NCBI RefSeq assembly: GCF_003149515.1
Contig: NZ_CP029145.1
Span: forward strand, 4,836,001 to 4,900,000
DNA: 64,000 bases
Direction of reading: 5' to 3'
DNA from: Hymenobacter nivis
GTDB lineage: Bacteria; Bacteroidota; Bacteroidia; Cytophagales; Hymenobacteraceae
Shown here piece by piece: positions 51,711-60,105 of the stretch. Numbering within the stretch: the first letter of the stretch is position 1; each line of letters opens with the position of its first letter. Under the pieces are notes generated by a model. That model made no database searches. It saw nothing but the letters and a program-made list of their open reading frames with translations, and had not been told where the DNA came from. Made by a program: the position numbers and the translations under genes.

Positions 51711-51740
51711 GGTGCAGGGAAGTGCAGGGAGGTGCAGGAA
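51711..51740 (+). repeat. Three 10-bp direct repeats upstream of rhaT
   Basis: ggtgcaggga, agtgcaggga and ggtgcaggaa stand head to tail, one helical turn apart, 49 bases before the rhaT start. Such phasing fits cooperative regulator binding. Confidence 0.5.
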
Positions 51741-51788
51741 GGCTGGGAAAGCCAAAAGCCACAGTTTTGCTAAAAATCTTCCCGGCCC

Positions 51789-52826
51789 ATGCTAGTTGCT
51801 CTCGGAGTTTTATTTCACGCGCTGGGCGGCTTCGCCTCGGGCAGCTTCTACTTGCCCTACAAGAAGGTGAACGGCTGGTCCTGGGAAAGCTACTGGCTGG
51901 TGGGCGGTCTGGTGTCGTGGCTGGTGGCGCCCTGGGTGCTGGGCCTGCTCACCGTGCCCCACCTGCTCGGCGTGCTCCGTCAAACCCCCGGCAGCACGCT
52001 GGCTTGGGTGTATTTCTGGGGCCTGCTGTGGGGCACGGGCGGGCTCACGTTTGGGCTGGCGATGCGCTACCTGGGGCTCTCGCTGGGCATGGCCTTCACG
52101 CTGGGGTTGTGCGCGGTGTTTGGCACGCTGGTGCCGCCGCTGTGGGCCGGCACGATGGGCCAGCTGATGGGCACCGCTTCGGGCCGATGCATCCTGCTGG
52201 GGCTGGGCGTGTGCGTGCTGGGTATCGTCATCTGCGGGCGGGCCGGGCTGCTCAAGGAAAAAACGCAGACCCAGGCCGAAAAGCGCGGCACCATTGCCGA
52301 GTTTGACTTGCGCAAGGGCATAGGCGTGGCCATTTTCAGCGGCATCATGAGCGCATGCATGTCCTTCGGGCTCACAGCCGGGCAGCCCATTGCCAAGCTG
52401 GCCGAGACCAACGGCACCAACCCGCTCTTCGTCAACAACGCCATCCTGGTCGTCATCCTCGCGGGCGGGCTTACCACCAACGCCGCGTGGTGCCTGTACT
52501 TAAACGTGAAGAACCACAGCTACACCGACTACCTGAACCCGTCGTTTCCGGCCCTGCGCAACGTCGTTTTCTGCGCCCTGGCGGGGCTGACGTGGTACTT
52601 CCAGTTCTTCTTCTACGGCATGGGCGACAGCCAAATGGGCCCCTACCGCTTCTCGGGCTGGACGCTGCACATGGCCTTTATCATCGCCTTCAGCAGCATG
52701 TGGGGCCTGTTGCTGCACGAGTGGCGTGGGGCCAGCCGGCTCACGCTGCGCACCATTTCGCTGGGCATCGGTTTGGTGGTGCTCTCCACCGTGGTAGTGG
52801 GCTACGGCAACTTCCTGGCTGAATGA
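51789..52826 (+). CDS. rhaT: L-rhamnose/H+ symporter RhaT
   Basis: 345-aa inner-membrane sugar symporter of the RhaT family (DMT superfamily). About ten hydrophobic helices; family segments include GGFASGSFYLPYKKVNGWSW, WGTGGLTFGLAMRYLGLSLG and the AWCLYLNVKNHSYTDY loop. Length matches E. coli RhaT. It imports free L-rhamnose made by the periplasmic rhamnosidases. First gene of the plus arm, opposite the aldolase. The hairpin after its stop may terminate part of transcription or serve as an operator for the next gene. Confidence 0.95.
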   Translation: MLVALGVLFHALGGFASGSFYLPYKKVNGWSWESYWLVGGLVSWLVAPWVLGLLTVPHLLGVLRQTPGSTLAWVYFWGLLWGTGGLTFGLAMRYLGLSLGMAFTLGLCAVFGTLVPPLWAGTMGQLMGTASGRCILLGLGVCVLGIVICGRAGLLKEKTQTQAEKRGTIAEFDLRKGIGVAIFSGIMSACMSFGLTAGQPIAKLAETNGTNPLFVNNAILVVILAGGLTTNAAWCLYLNVKNHSYTDYLNPSFPALRNVVFCALAGLTWYFQFFFYGMGDSQMGPYRFSGWTLHMAFIIAFSSMWGLLLHEWRGASRLTLRTISLGIGLVVLSTVVVGYGNFLAE

Positions 52827-52872
52827 GAGCCCGCGGGGCCAGCCGGATTTTTCTGGCCCGGCCCTGGTTATC

Positions 52873-52909
52873 GGTTACGCAAGCTTAAAAGTGTTAAGCT
52901 TGCGCAACC
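52873..52909 (+). promoter_or_regulatory. Palindrome before the regulator gene (operator or terminator)
   Basis: Inverted repeat with 16-bp arms (52873-52888, 52894-52909, one mismatch; inner 11 bp perfect, cgcaagcttaa) around 5 bases. It sits 46 bases after rhaT and 23 bases before the regulator ATG. A run of T begins 6 bases after it. Operator for autoregulation and rhaT terminator are both possible. Confidence 0.55.
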
Positions 52910-52932
52910 GTTCCGTTTTTTTTGTTCACTCA

Positions 52933-53943
52933 ATGTACCAACTGCAACTCAATCCGCTTGACCAAATACCTAAGTACAAGCAGATTGTGCAGTCGGTTAT
53001 TGCCGACATTGAGCGGGGGCACTTAACGGCGGGCGTGCAGCTGCCGTCCATCAGCGAGATGAGCGAGGAGTATTACCTGGCCCGCGACACGGTGGAGAAG
53101 GCCTACCGCGAGCTGCGCGAGCGCAACTTCATCACCTCGGTGCAGGGCAAGGGCTACTACGTGCTCTCGCGCGAGCTCGACAAGCCCAAAATTCTGCTGG
53201 TGTTCAACAAGCTCAGCTCGTACAAAAAGGAGATTTACTACGCCTTTCTGGAGGCGCTGGGCGACCGGGCTACCGTCGATTTGCACATTCACCACTACAG
53301 CGCCGAGCTGTTCAAGGGCATCATCGAGCGCAGCCTGGGCAAGTACAGCTACTACGTGGTGATGCCGCATTTCACCTACACCACGCCGCCCGAAGCTTAC
53401 CTGAGCGTGCTGCGTACCATTCCGCCGGCCAAGCTGGTGCTGCTAGACAAAGACGTGCCGGAGCTGCACTACGACTGCCTGGCGGTGTACCAGGATTTTG
53501 CGCGCGACATCGGCGGGGCCCTGGACGCGGCGACCGCCGACCTGGTGAAGTACCCGCGGATGCGGATGATTTTGCCCAGCGACGACAACTACCCGGTGGA
53601 GATTGACCAAGGGTTTCGGCAGTTTTGCACCTACAACGACAAGGATTTTGCCGTGCGCGAAAACGCCCGCGACGAGGTGCTGGTGGCCGGCACCTGCTAC
53701 GTGGTGGTGCGCGAAACCGACCTGGTGGAGCTGGTGAAGAAAGTGCGCCAGACTCCCTACCTGCTGGGCCGCGAAATCGGCATCATCAGCTTCAACGAAA
53801 CGCCGTTGAAGGAGCTGCTGGGCATGACCGTCATCACGACCGACTTCCACCACATGGGCCGCACGGCGGCCACCCTGCTGCTGGCCGGGCGGCACGAGAA
53901 AGTGCGCAACCCGTTTAGCCTTATTCAGCGGGGCTCGATTTAA
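52933..53943 (+). CDS. GntR-type transcriptional regulator with sugar-sensor domain
   Basis: About 336 aa from the Met at 52933 (MYQLQLNPLDQIPKYKQIV); an upstream in-frame ATG at 52891 lies inside the palindrome and is disfavoured. A winged helix-turn-helix (about 10-75; VQLPSISEMSEEYYLARDTV then KAYRELRERNFI) precedes a LacI/periplasmic-binding-like effector domain (KPKILLVFNKLS; GIISFNETPLKELLGMTVIT near the end). The context makes it the rhamnose-responsive regulator of both arms, with rhamnose or rhamnulose-1-phosphate the likely effector. A palindrome just upstream fits autoregulation. Confidence 0.88.
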   Translation: MYQLQLNPLDQIPKYKQIVQSVIADIERGHLTAGVQLPSISEMSEEYYLARDTVEKAYRELRERNFITSVQGKGYYVLSRELDKPKILLVFNKLSSYKKEIYYAFLEALGDRATVDLHIHHYSAELFKGIIERSLGKYSYYVVMPHFTYTTPPEAYLSVLRTIPPAKLVLLDKDVPELHYDCLAVYQDFARDIGGALDAATADLVKYPRMRMILPSDDNYPVEIDQGFRQFCTYNDKDFAVRENARDEVLVAGTCYVVVRETDLVELVKKVRQTPYLLGREIGIISFNETPLKELLGMTVITTDFHHMGRTAATLLLAGRHEKVRNPFSLIQRGSI

Positions 53944-54080
53944 AACGGCCGCGGGCAGGAGAGTGCAGAAAGGTGGGGGCCCTAAAACCGCGGTGCTTTG
54001 CCTTACCGACGGGGCTCCGTTCGCCGGCGGATGGGGCCCCAACGCGCCCGCTTGTTTTCTTACCTAACCCCTCGTTGCGC

Positions 54081-55364
54081 ATGCTCTCTTCCCAGCATCT
54101 TCACGACCTGAACGCGCCCTTCGTGGCGAACCACGAGTTCCAGTACGCACACCTGGGCGAAGTGCTCGACCAGCGGGAGGCCGCCAGCGCGGCCGGGGTG
54201 GTCGAGGAGCTGCGCCGGTTTCAGGTGGCCATCCCGAGCTGGGCCCTGGGTACGGGCGGCACCCGGTTCGGGCGTTTCCCCGGGGGCGGCGAGCCGCGCT
54301 CGTTGGCCGAAAAAATTACCGACGTGGCGCTCCTGCACCAGCTCAATGGCTCGTCGAATGCCATTTCGCTGCACATCCCCTGGGACATTCCCACCGACGT
54401 TGCCGCGGTGCAGCAGCAGCTAGCCGCGGCCGGCCTGCACATCGACTCGGTGAACTCCAATACCTTTCAGGACCAGTCCGCGCAGGCCCACAGCTATAAG
54501 TTCGGCTCGCTGGCCAGCACTGAGGCAGCCGTGCGCGCCCAGGCCGTGCAGCACAACATTGCCTGCATCGGCTACGGCCAGCAGCTGGGCACCAAAGTGC
54601 ACACCGTGTGGCTGGCAGACGGCAGCAACTTCCCCGGCCAGCAGCACTTTCGGCGGGCCTACCAACGCACCCAGGAAAGCCTGGCCGCCATCTACGAGGC
54701 GCTACCCTCCGACTGGACCATGCTCGTCGAGTACAAGCCCTACGAGCCCAATTTTTACTCAATGGTGATTCCCGACTGGGGCACCTCGCTGGCCTTGTGC
54801 CAGAGCCTGGGCCGGCAGGCGCAGGTGCTCGTGGACCTGGGCCACCACCTGCCCAACACCAACATCGAGCAGATTGTGGGCCGCTTGCAGCACTTTGGGC
54901 GGCTGGGGGGCTTCCACTTCAACGGCTCCATGTACGGCGACGACGACCTGACGACCGGCAGTATCAAGCCCTTCCAGCTGTTCCTGATTTTCAACGAGCT
55001 AGTAGACTCTGCGCAGGATGCCACCGTGCGCAACCCGGCCGTGGCCTACATGATTGACGCTAGCCACAATACCAAGGACCCGCTCGAAGACCTACTGCAA
55101 TCGACCGACAACATCCTTACCGCCTACGCAAAGGCCCTGCTCGTGGACCGGCCGGCGCTGGCAGCCGCCCAGGAAGCCAACGACGCGGCCCTGGCCGAAG
55201 ACCTGCTGCGCGACGCCTTTTTGATCGACGTGCGGCCCCTGGTGGCCGAGGCCTACCGCCAAAGCGGCGGGGCCCTGCGGCCGGTGGCGGCCTACCGCCA
55301 GGTGGGCCACCGCGCCGGCCTCATCGACCAACGGGGCCGGCTAGCCGTGGCGACCGGCCTATGA
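54081..55364 (+). CDS. rhaI: L-rhamnose isomerase (RhaI-type TIM barrel)
   Basis: About 427 aa from the Met at 54081 (MLSSQHLHDLNAPFVANHEF); in-frame codons upstream to 53973 read like intergenic DNA. Converts L-rhamnose to L-rhamnulose in the cytoplasm. It belongs to the xylose-isomerase-like RhaI branch rather than E. coli RhaA. Segments at metal- and sugar-binding positions: VEYKPYEPNFYS, VDLGHHLPNTNIE, GGFHFNGSMYGDDDL, DASHNTKDPLE; the N-terminal SWALGTGGTRFGRFPGGGEP is typical. Its stop overlaps the kinase start (ATGA, 55361-55364), so the two are translationally coupled. Confidence 0.92.
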   Translation: MLSSQHLHDLNAPFVANHEFQYAHLGEVLDQREAASAAGVVEELRRFQVAIPSWALGTGGTRFGRFPGGGEPRSLAEKITDVALLHQLNGSSNAISLHIPWDIPTDVAAVQQQLAAAGLHIDSVNSNTFQDQSAQAHSYKFGSLASTEAAVRAQAVQHNIACIGYGQQLGTKVHTVWLADGSNFPGQQHFRRAYQRTQESLAAIYEALPSDWTMLVEYKPYEPNFYSMVIPDWGTSLALCQSLGRQAQVLVDLGHHLPNTNIEQIVGRLQHFGRLGGFHFNGSMYGDDDLTTGSIKPFQLFLIFNELVDSAQDATVRNPAVAYMIDASHNTKDPLEDLLQSTDNILTAYAKALLVDRPALAAAQEANDAALAEDLLRDAFLIDVRPLVAEAYRQSGGALRPVAAYRQVGHRAGLIDQRGRLAVATGL

Positions 55365-56701
55365 AAAAGGCCATCTACGCCATCTTCGACGTGGGCAAGA
55401 CCAACAAGAAGCTGCTGCTGTTTGACGAGCACCACCACCTGCTGGACGAGCACCAGCAGGTGTACCTCGAAACCGTGGACGACGACGGCTTCCCCTGCGA
55501 AACGTTGGATCGGCTCAGCCACTGGGTACTGGACCACTGGCAGCAGCTGCGTCAGCACCCGCAGTACCAGCTGCGGGGCGTCAACTTTACCGCCTACGGG
55601 GCCAGCTTTGTGCACCTGGGGGCCAGTGGCCAGCCGGTGGCCCCGCTCTACAACTACCTCAAGCCCTTGCCTGAGCGCATCGCCGAGCAGTTTTATGCCA
55701 GCCTGGGCGACGACGCCGCGGACTTTGCCGCCGTCAGCGGCTCGCCCTGGCTAGGCCTGCTCAACTCGGGCCTGCAGCTCTACTGGCTCAAGCACGCCAA
55801 GCCGGCGCTGTACGCCCGCGTGCACACCTCCCTGCACCTACCCCAGTACCTGTCGTACCTAATTACGGGCGAGAAATTTAGCGACTACACCTCCGTGGGC
55901 TGCCACACGGGGCTCTGGGACTTTACCCGCCGCGACTACCACGCCTGGGTGCGGCGCGAGGGCCTGGACCAGAAGCTGGCCCCGCTGCTGCAAGACCCCG
56001 TGGCGGCGGTGGTGGACGGGGTGCTGGTGGGCGCGGGCCTGCACGACTCGTCGGCGGCGCTGCTGCCTTACCTGAGCCAGCCCACCCAGCCTTTTTTGCT
56101 CGTGAGCACCGGTACCTGGGCCATCACGTTCAACCCCTTCAACCGGCAGCCCCTCACCCCCGAGCTGCTGCGGCGCGACTGCCTAAGCTACCTCTCCCCG
56201 GCTGGCCACGCGGTGCCGGCGGCTCGCCTGTTTCTGGGCCGCGAGCACGACCACCAAGTGGCGCGCATCGCCGACCACTTCCACATCCGGCCCGAGCTGC
56301 GCACGGAGTTTTACAGATCGCAGCGGCAGGCGCAGCCCGCCGACCCGCGGGCCGCGCCCTTCCGGCCGTGGTGTATGTACGGCACGGGCCCCTACCCCGA
56401 GCAGCCCGCCGAAGCCTGGGACTTGTCAGGATTTCGCACGGCCATCGATGCCTATCAGCACCTGCTGCGTGGGTTGGTAGACCTGCTGGCTACCTCCATC
56501 CGCTTAGTGCGGCAGGCCGAGAAAACCATTTTTGTGGACGGGGGTTTTGCCCGCAACCAGCTGTTTTTAAAGGTATTAGGTGAAGCCTTCCCCGACGCGA
56601 CCATCCAAACCCTGGAAGTGCCGCAGGCCACCGCCCTCGGGGCCCTGCTGCATCTGGAGGGAGGCCTAGCGCACAAAAAGCCCGAACTTCTACTCACGTA
56701 G
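55361..56701 (+). CDS. rhaB: FGGY carbohydrate kinase, probable rhamnulokinase
   Basis: 446-aa actin-fold sugar kinase. The phosphate-1 motif FDVGKTNKKLLLFDE (9-23), FTAYGASFVHLGA, the adenine-side LVSTGTWAITFNPFN and IFVDGGFARNQLF are all visible. Phosphorylation of L-rhamnulose at O1 is inferred from its place between rhaI and the lut genes and from the aldolase in the other arm; FGGY kinases cannot be assigned from these motifs alone. Overlaps rhaI by 4 bases. The gap to lutA is 54 bases. Confidence 0.9.
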   Translation: MKKAIYAIFDVGKTNKKLLLFDEHHHLLDEHQQVYLETVDDDGFPCETLDRLSHWVLDHWQQLRQHPQYQLRGVNFTAYGASFVHLGASGQPVAPLYNYLKPLPERIAEQFYASLGDDAADFAAVSGSPWLGLLNSGLQLYWLKHAKPALYARVHTSLHLPQYLSYLITGEKFSDYTSVGCHTGLWDFTRRDYHAWVRREGLDQKLAPLLQDPVAAVVDGVLVGAGLHDSSAALLPYLSQPTQPFLLVSTGTWAITFNPFNRQPLTPELLRRDCLSYLSPAGHAVPAARLFLGREHDHQVARIADHFHIRPELRTEFYRSQRQAQPADPRAAPFRPWCMYGTGPYPEQPAEAWDLSGFRTAIDAYQHLLRGLVDLLATSIRLVRQAEKTIFVDGGFARNQLFLKVLGEAFPDATIQTLEVPQATALGALLHLEGGLAHKKPELLLT

Positions 56702-56755
56702 CGGGACGGGTTTACCTCGAATAATCAGCGCGCCCGCGCGCGTTTGCCAACGGTT

Positions 56756-57496
56756 ATGAAAGTCGCTTTATTCGTGCCCTGCTACGTGGACCAGTTCTAC
56801 CCGCAGGTGGCCATTGCCTCGTTGCAGCTGTTGGAAAAGCTGGGCGTGCGGGCCGTGTTTCCGGCCCAGCAAACGTGCTGCGGCCAGCCCATGGCCAACA
56901 GCGGCTGCGAGCAGGACGCCAAGCCGGTGTACCACCATTTTGTCGAGACGTTCCAGGACTACGACTACGTGGTGGGGCCGGCCGGTAGCTGCGTGTACCA
57001 CGTGCGCAAGCACTTCGACATCATCGACCAGACCCCCGCCGTGCAGCACGTGCGCACGGCCACTGTGGAGCTGTTCGACTTCATTACCAGCATTTTGGGC
57101 GTAACGGAACTGCCGGGCCGCTTCCCGCACCAGGTCGGCCTGCACCTGAGCTGCCACGGCCAGCGCGGGTTGCACCAGGCCAACGAATCGGAGATGACGC
57201 CCGTGCGCGACGGCCAGCTGCGCCGCCTGCTGGCGGGGCTGGAAGGCCTGACCCTGACCGAATTGGACCGCAACGATGAGTGTTGCGGCTTCGGGGGCAC
57301 GTTTTGCGTGAGCGAGGCCGGCATCTCGGCCCGCATGGGCCAGGACCGGGTGGCCGACCACCTGCGCCACGGCACGCAAGTGCTTACCGGCGGCGACATG
57401 AGCTGCCTGATGCACCTGGAGGGCCTCGTGCGCCGCCGGCAGCTGCCCCTGCAAGTGCGCCACGCAGCCGAAATCTTTAATCAAGCTTTTGCATGA
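56756..57496 (+). CDS. lutA: L-lactate utilisation protein LutA (Fe-S, CCG domains)
   Basis: About 246 aa from the Met at 56756 (MKVALFVPCYVDQF). Two CCG domains: CCGQPMANSG (41-50) and CCGFGGTFCV (176-185), the cysteine-rich heterodisulfide-reductase-like motifs of LutA/YkgE. It is one of three subunits of the LutABC complex that oxidises L-lactate to pyruvate in the cytoplasm. The stop overlaps the lutB start by 4 bases. Downstream of a rhamnose aldolase/dehydrogenase pathway, it can consume the lactate that pathway makes. Confidence 0.93.
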   Translation: MKVALFVPCYVDQFYPQVAIASLQLLEKLGVRAVFPAQQTCCGQPMANSGCEQDAKPVYHHFVETFQDYDYVVGPAGSCVYHVRKHFDIIDQTPAVQHVRTATVELFDFITSILGVTELPGRFPHQVGLHLSCHGQRGLHQANESEMTPVRDGQLRRLLAGLEGLTLTELDRNDECCGFGGTFCVSEAGISARMGQDRVADHLRHGTQVLTGGDMSCLMHLEGLVRRRQLPLQVRHAAEIFNQAFA

Positions 57497-58881
57497 GCCA
57501 GTCCCCTACCCACGCCCAACGCTCGGATGTTTTTTTGCTCGATGCCGAGCGCACCACTTGGCACGACGAGACGCTCTGGTTCGTGCGCCAGAAGCGCGAC
57601 AAGGCCGTGTACGCCACGCCCGAGTTCCAGGAGCTACGCCAGCTGGCGTCCGACATCAAAGACCACACGTTGAGTCAGTTGGCGGAATATCTGGAGCAGT
57701 TTGAGGCCGCCGCGCTGGCCAACGGCGTACGCGTGCACTGGGCCGCCGATGCTGATGAGCACAACGCCATCGTGCTGGGCATCGTCCGGGCGGCAGGGGC
57801 CAGCCGGGTGGTCAAAAGCAAGTCGATGCTCACCGAAGAGTGCCACCTCAACCCGCACCTGCTGGCCAACGGCGTGGAGGTCATTGACAGCGACCTGGGC
57901 GAGCGCATCATCCAGCTGCGCGGCGAGGCCCCCAGCCACGTGGTGCTGCCCGCCATCCACCTCAAAAAGGAAGACGTAGGCGAAACCTTCTGGCAGCACC
58001 TGGGCACCGAAAAAGGCCTCACCGACCCGCAGCAGCTTACCGAGGCCGCCCGCCAGCACCTGCGCGAAAAGTTTTTGGCGGCCGAAGTGGCCATCTCAGG
58101 CGTGAATTTCGCGGTGGCGGAAACCGGTTCGGTGGTGGTGTGCACCAACGAGGGCAACGCGGATTTGGCCATCGGGTTAGCCCGCGTGCACATCGCCTGC
58201 ATGGGCATGGAAAAGCTGCTACCACGGCTGTCGGATCTGGCCGTGTTCACGCGGCTGCTCACGCGCTCGGCCACCGGGCAGCCCATCACTACCTATACTT
58301 CGCACTTCACCCGGCCCGCGCCGGGGAAGGAAATGCACGTCGTCATTGTGAACAATGGCCGCAGCCAGCAGCTGGGCCGGCCCGATTTCCGGGCCTCGCT
58401 CAAGTGCATCCGTTGCGGGGCGTGCATGAACACCTGCCCGGTGTACCGGCGCAGCGGTGGCCACAGCTACGATTTCACCATTCCGGGGCCCATCGGGGCC
58501 ATTCTCTCCCCTAACATCGACATGCGCCAGCACGTCTCGCTGCCTTTCGCCAGCACGCTTTGCGGCTCGTGCACGGACGTATGCCCGGTCAAGATTGACA
58601 TCCACACGCAGCTTTATAAGTGGCGGCAGGTGCTGGGCGCCGAGGGGATGCTGCCGGCCAGTAAAAAGTACAGCATGAAGCTGTTGAGCCGCGTCTTGGC
58701 CCGCCCCGGCCTGTTCAAAGCCGGGGGCGTAGCGGCGCGGCTAGGGCTTCGCCTAGTGCCTCATGCCCTCAGCCACGCGCCGGGTTATAACCCCTGGGCT
58801 ATTGCCCGCGAGCTGCCCGCGCCGCCCAAGCAGAGTTTCCGCGAGTGGTACGCGCACCAATCTTCAGTTTCTGCTAAATGA
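57493..58881 (+). CDS. lutB: L-lactate utilisation protein LutB (iron-sulfur)
   Basis: 462 aa, slightly shorter than some LutB proteins but with all core parts. The N-terminal LUD domain (about 40-290; VVKSKSMLTEECHLNPHL, ISGVNFAVAETGSVVVCTNE) is followed by two [4Fe-4S] motifs: CIRCGACMNTCPV (C305, C308, C311, then C315) and CGSCTDVCPV (C357, C360, C364). Electron-transfer subunit of LutABC. ATGA overlaps at both ends bind it tightly to lutA and lutC, which indicates an operon. Confidence 0.95.
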   Translation: MSQSPTHAQRSDVFLLDAERTTWHDETLWFVRQKRDKAVYATPEFQELRQLASDIKDHTLSQLAEYLEQFEAAALANGVRVHWAADADEHNAIVLGIVRAAGASRVVKSKSMLTEECHLNPHLLANGVEVIDSDLGERIIQLRGEAPSHVVLPAIHLKKEDVGETFWQHLGTEKGLTDPQQLTEAARQHLREKFLAAEVAISGVNFAVAETGSVVVCTNEGNADLAIGLARVHIACMGMEKLLPRLSDLAVFTRLLTRSATGQPITTYTSHFTRPAPGKEMHVVIVNNGRSQQLGRPDFRASLKCIRCGACMNTCPVYRRSGGHSYDFTIPGPIGAILSPNIDMRQHVSLPFASTLCGSCTDVCPVKIDIHTQLYKWRQVLGAEGMLPASKKYSMKLLSRVLARPGLFKAGGVAARLGLRLVPHALSHAPGYNPWAIARELPAPPKQSFREWYAHQSSVSAK

Positions 58882-59444
58882 GCACGCGTGCGCGCATGCT
58901 AGCCGCCGTGCGGGCTAGCCAGCCGGCGGCCCTACCTCTGCCCGCCGTGCCCCTTTTCGAAGGCGAAGCCTCGGTAGGGAAATTTACAACCGTGCTGGAA
59001 AGCATTGGGGGCCAAGTGGTATCGTTATCCCACTTGAACCAGCTAGCCGCTACCGTAGCCCTCCGCTACCCCAGCGAGTACCGCGTGGCCTCGGCCCTGC
59101 TGCGGACCACCGTAGCCGTAAATGCAGCTACCGCAGCTACCATCTTGGAAAGCATCGACTTAGCCGTGCTGCGCGGCGCGTTTGGCGTGGCCGAAAATGG
59201 CAGCGTGTGGCTGCCCGAAGCAGCCATGCTGCACCGCGCCCTGCCTACCATCGCCCAGCACCTAGTACTCGTGCTTGACCGGCGCGACCTGGTGGCTACT
59301 ATGCACCATGCTTATGGCCGGCTAGCCAGCCAACCGGGCGGCTACGGCATTTTTTTGGCCGGTCCTTCCAAAACAGCCGATATTGAGCAGTCGCTGGTAA
59401 TTGGGGCGCACGGAGCCCGTAGCCTTACGGTGCTATTGTGTTAG
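58878..59444 (+). CDS. lutC: L-lactate utilisation protein LutC (LUD domain)
   Basis: 188 aa, a single LUD domain. Conserved segments: FGVAENGSVWLPEAAML, IAQHLVLVLDRRDLVATMHH, and FLAGPSKTADIEQSLVIGAHGARSLTVLLC written here only by its ends: FLAGPSKTADIEQSLVIG and GARSLTVLLC. The TADIE loop is diagnostic. Third subunit of lactate oxidation. It starts in the ATGA overlap with lutB and is the last gene of the rhamnose island; a mobile-element remnant follows after 124 bases. Confidence 0.93.
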   Translation: MSTRARMLAAVRASQPAALPLPAVPLFEGEASVGKFTTVLESIGGQVVSLSHLNQLAATVALRYPSEYRVASALLRTTVAVNAATAATILESIDLAVLRGAFGVAENGSVWLPEAAMLHRALPTIAQHLVLVLDRRDLVATMHHAYGRLASQPGGYGIFLAGPSKTADIEQSLVIGAHGARSLTVLLC

Positions 59445-59568
59445 TCGCAGTTGTCCAGTCTTTGAGGCGACAGTTTTCAAGGCCTATAGCAAAAGCTCTA
59501 TCCTCCAACCGGCCACGCACGAGGTGGGTTTCGGTGCTGAAGTACGTTTACCTTGACCTCATCTAGGT

Positions 59569-60105
59569 GTAGAGTCCCAGCCTGTGATGGGGTATTTCCG
59601 GGCTTGTAATTTCGCATGAAACGATGGTGCAGTTACGCCACGGCAGCGCCCACCCAACTCCGGCCGTACGGCGCACCACCCAACGCAACCAGGCAAGCCT
59701 GCCAACACTCGTCCAGCGGCACGGGCTCGACTCCAAAACCGTGGTGAAAAGACGTAGACGCACCACCACGCAGGACGCAGGGATGGGCCCCACGCCGGCT
59801 TCTGCAGTACTTACCGTAGCCAAGGAAGCCATTGCCGTCGCCTTTCGACTACCGACGTTGCGGCCCTTGGACGACTGTTTGTACGCCCTGCAGGCCACGA
59901 TCCCTCATCTAAGCCGCTTGGCGCTGCACCGCCGTTTTCAGCGCTGAGGCCGCCGCCTACCCTTACCAGTCGAAGACGGCCAGTCACCGCAGAAAAAGAA
60001 GGTTAAAGACCATCCATTGGCTACGTGCGCTTCGATTTTGCCGAAGTCCGCCCGGAAGAAGGCAAGCGCTATTTGTTTGTCCCTATTGACCGCACCAACA
60101 ACTGG
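59569..60105 (+). pseudogene. IS481-family transposase remnant
   Basis: The N-terminal helix-turn-helix part is readable at 59624-59947 (LVQRHGLDSKTVVKRRRRTT, DDCLYALQATIPHLSRLALH), followed in another frame by FDFAEVRPEEGKRYLFVPID at about 60028-60090, the first DDE strand of IS481-type rve transposases. Frames do not join, and everything after IDRTNN is lost: a histidine-kinase fragment follows. The left end may be at the tgtagagtcccagc near 59569. Confidence 0.75.

Larger units (their letters stand above)
51410..51788. promoter_or_regulatory. Divergent control region between the aldolase and rhaT genes
   Basis: 379 bases without a gene. It holds a small palindrome ggcaaaatttgcc (51453-51465), a 28-bp perfect palindrome (51611-51638) and three 10-bp direct repeats (51711-51740). 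As the gap between the two arms of the rhamnose island, it should contain both promoters. Confidence 0.6.
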
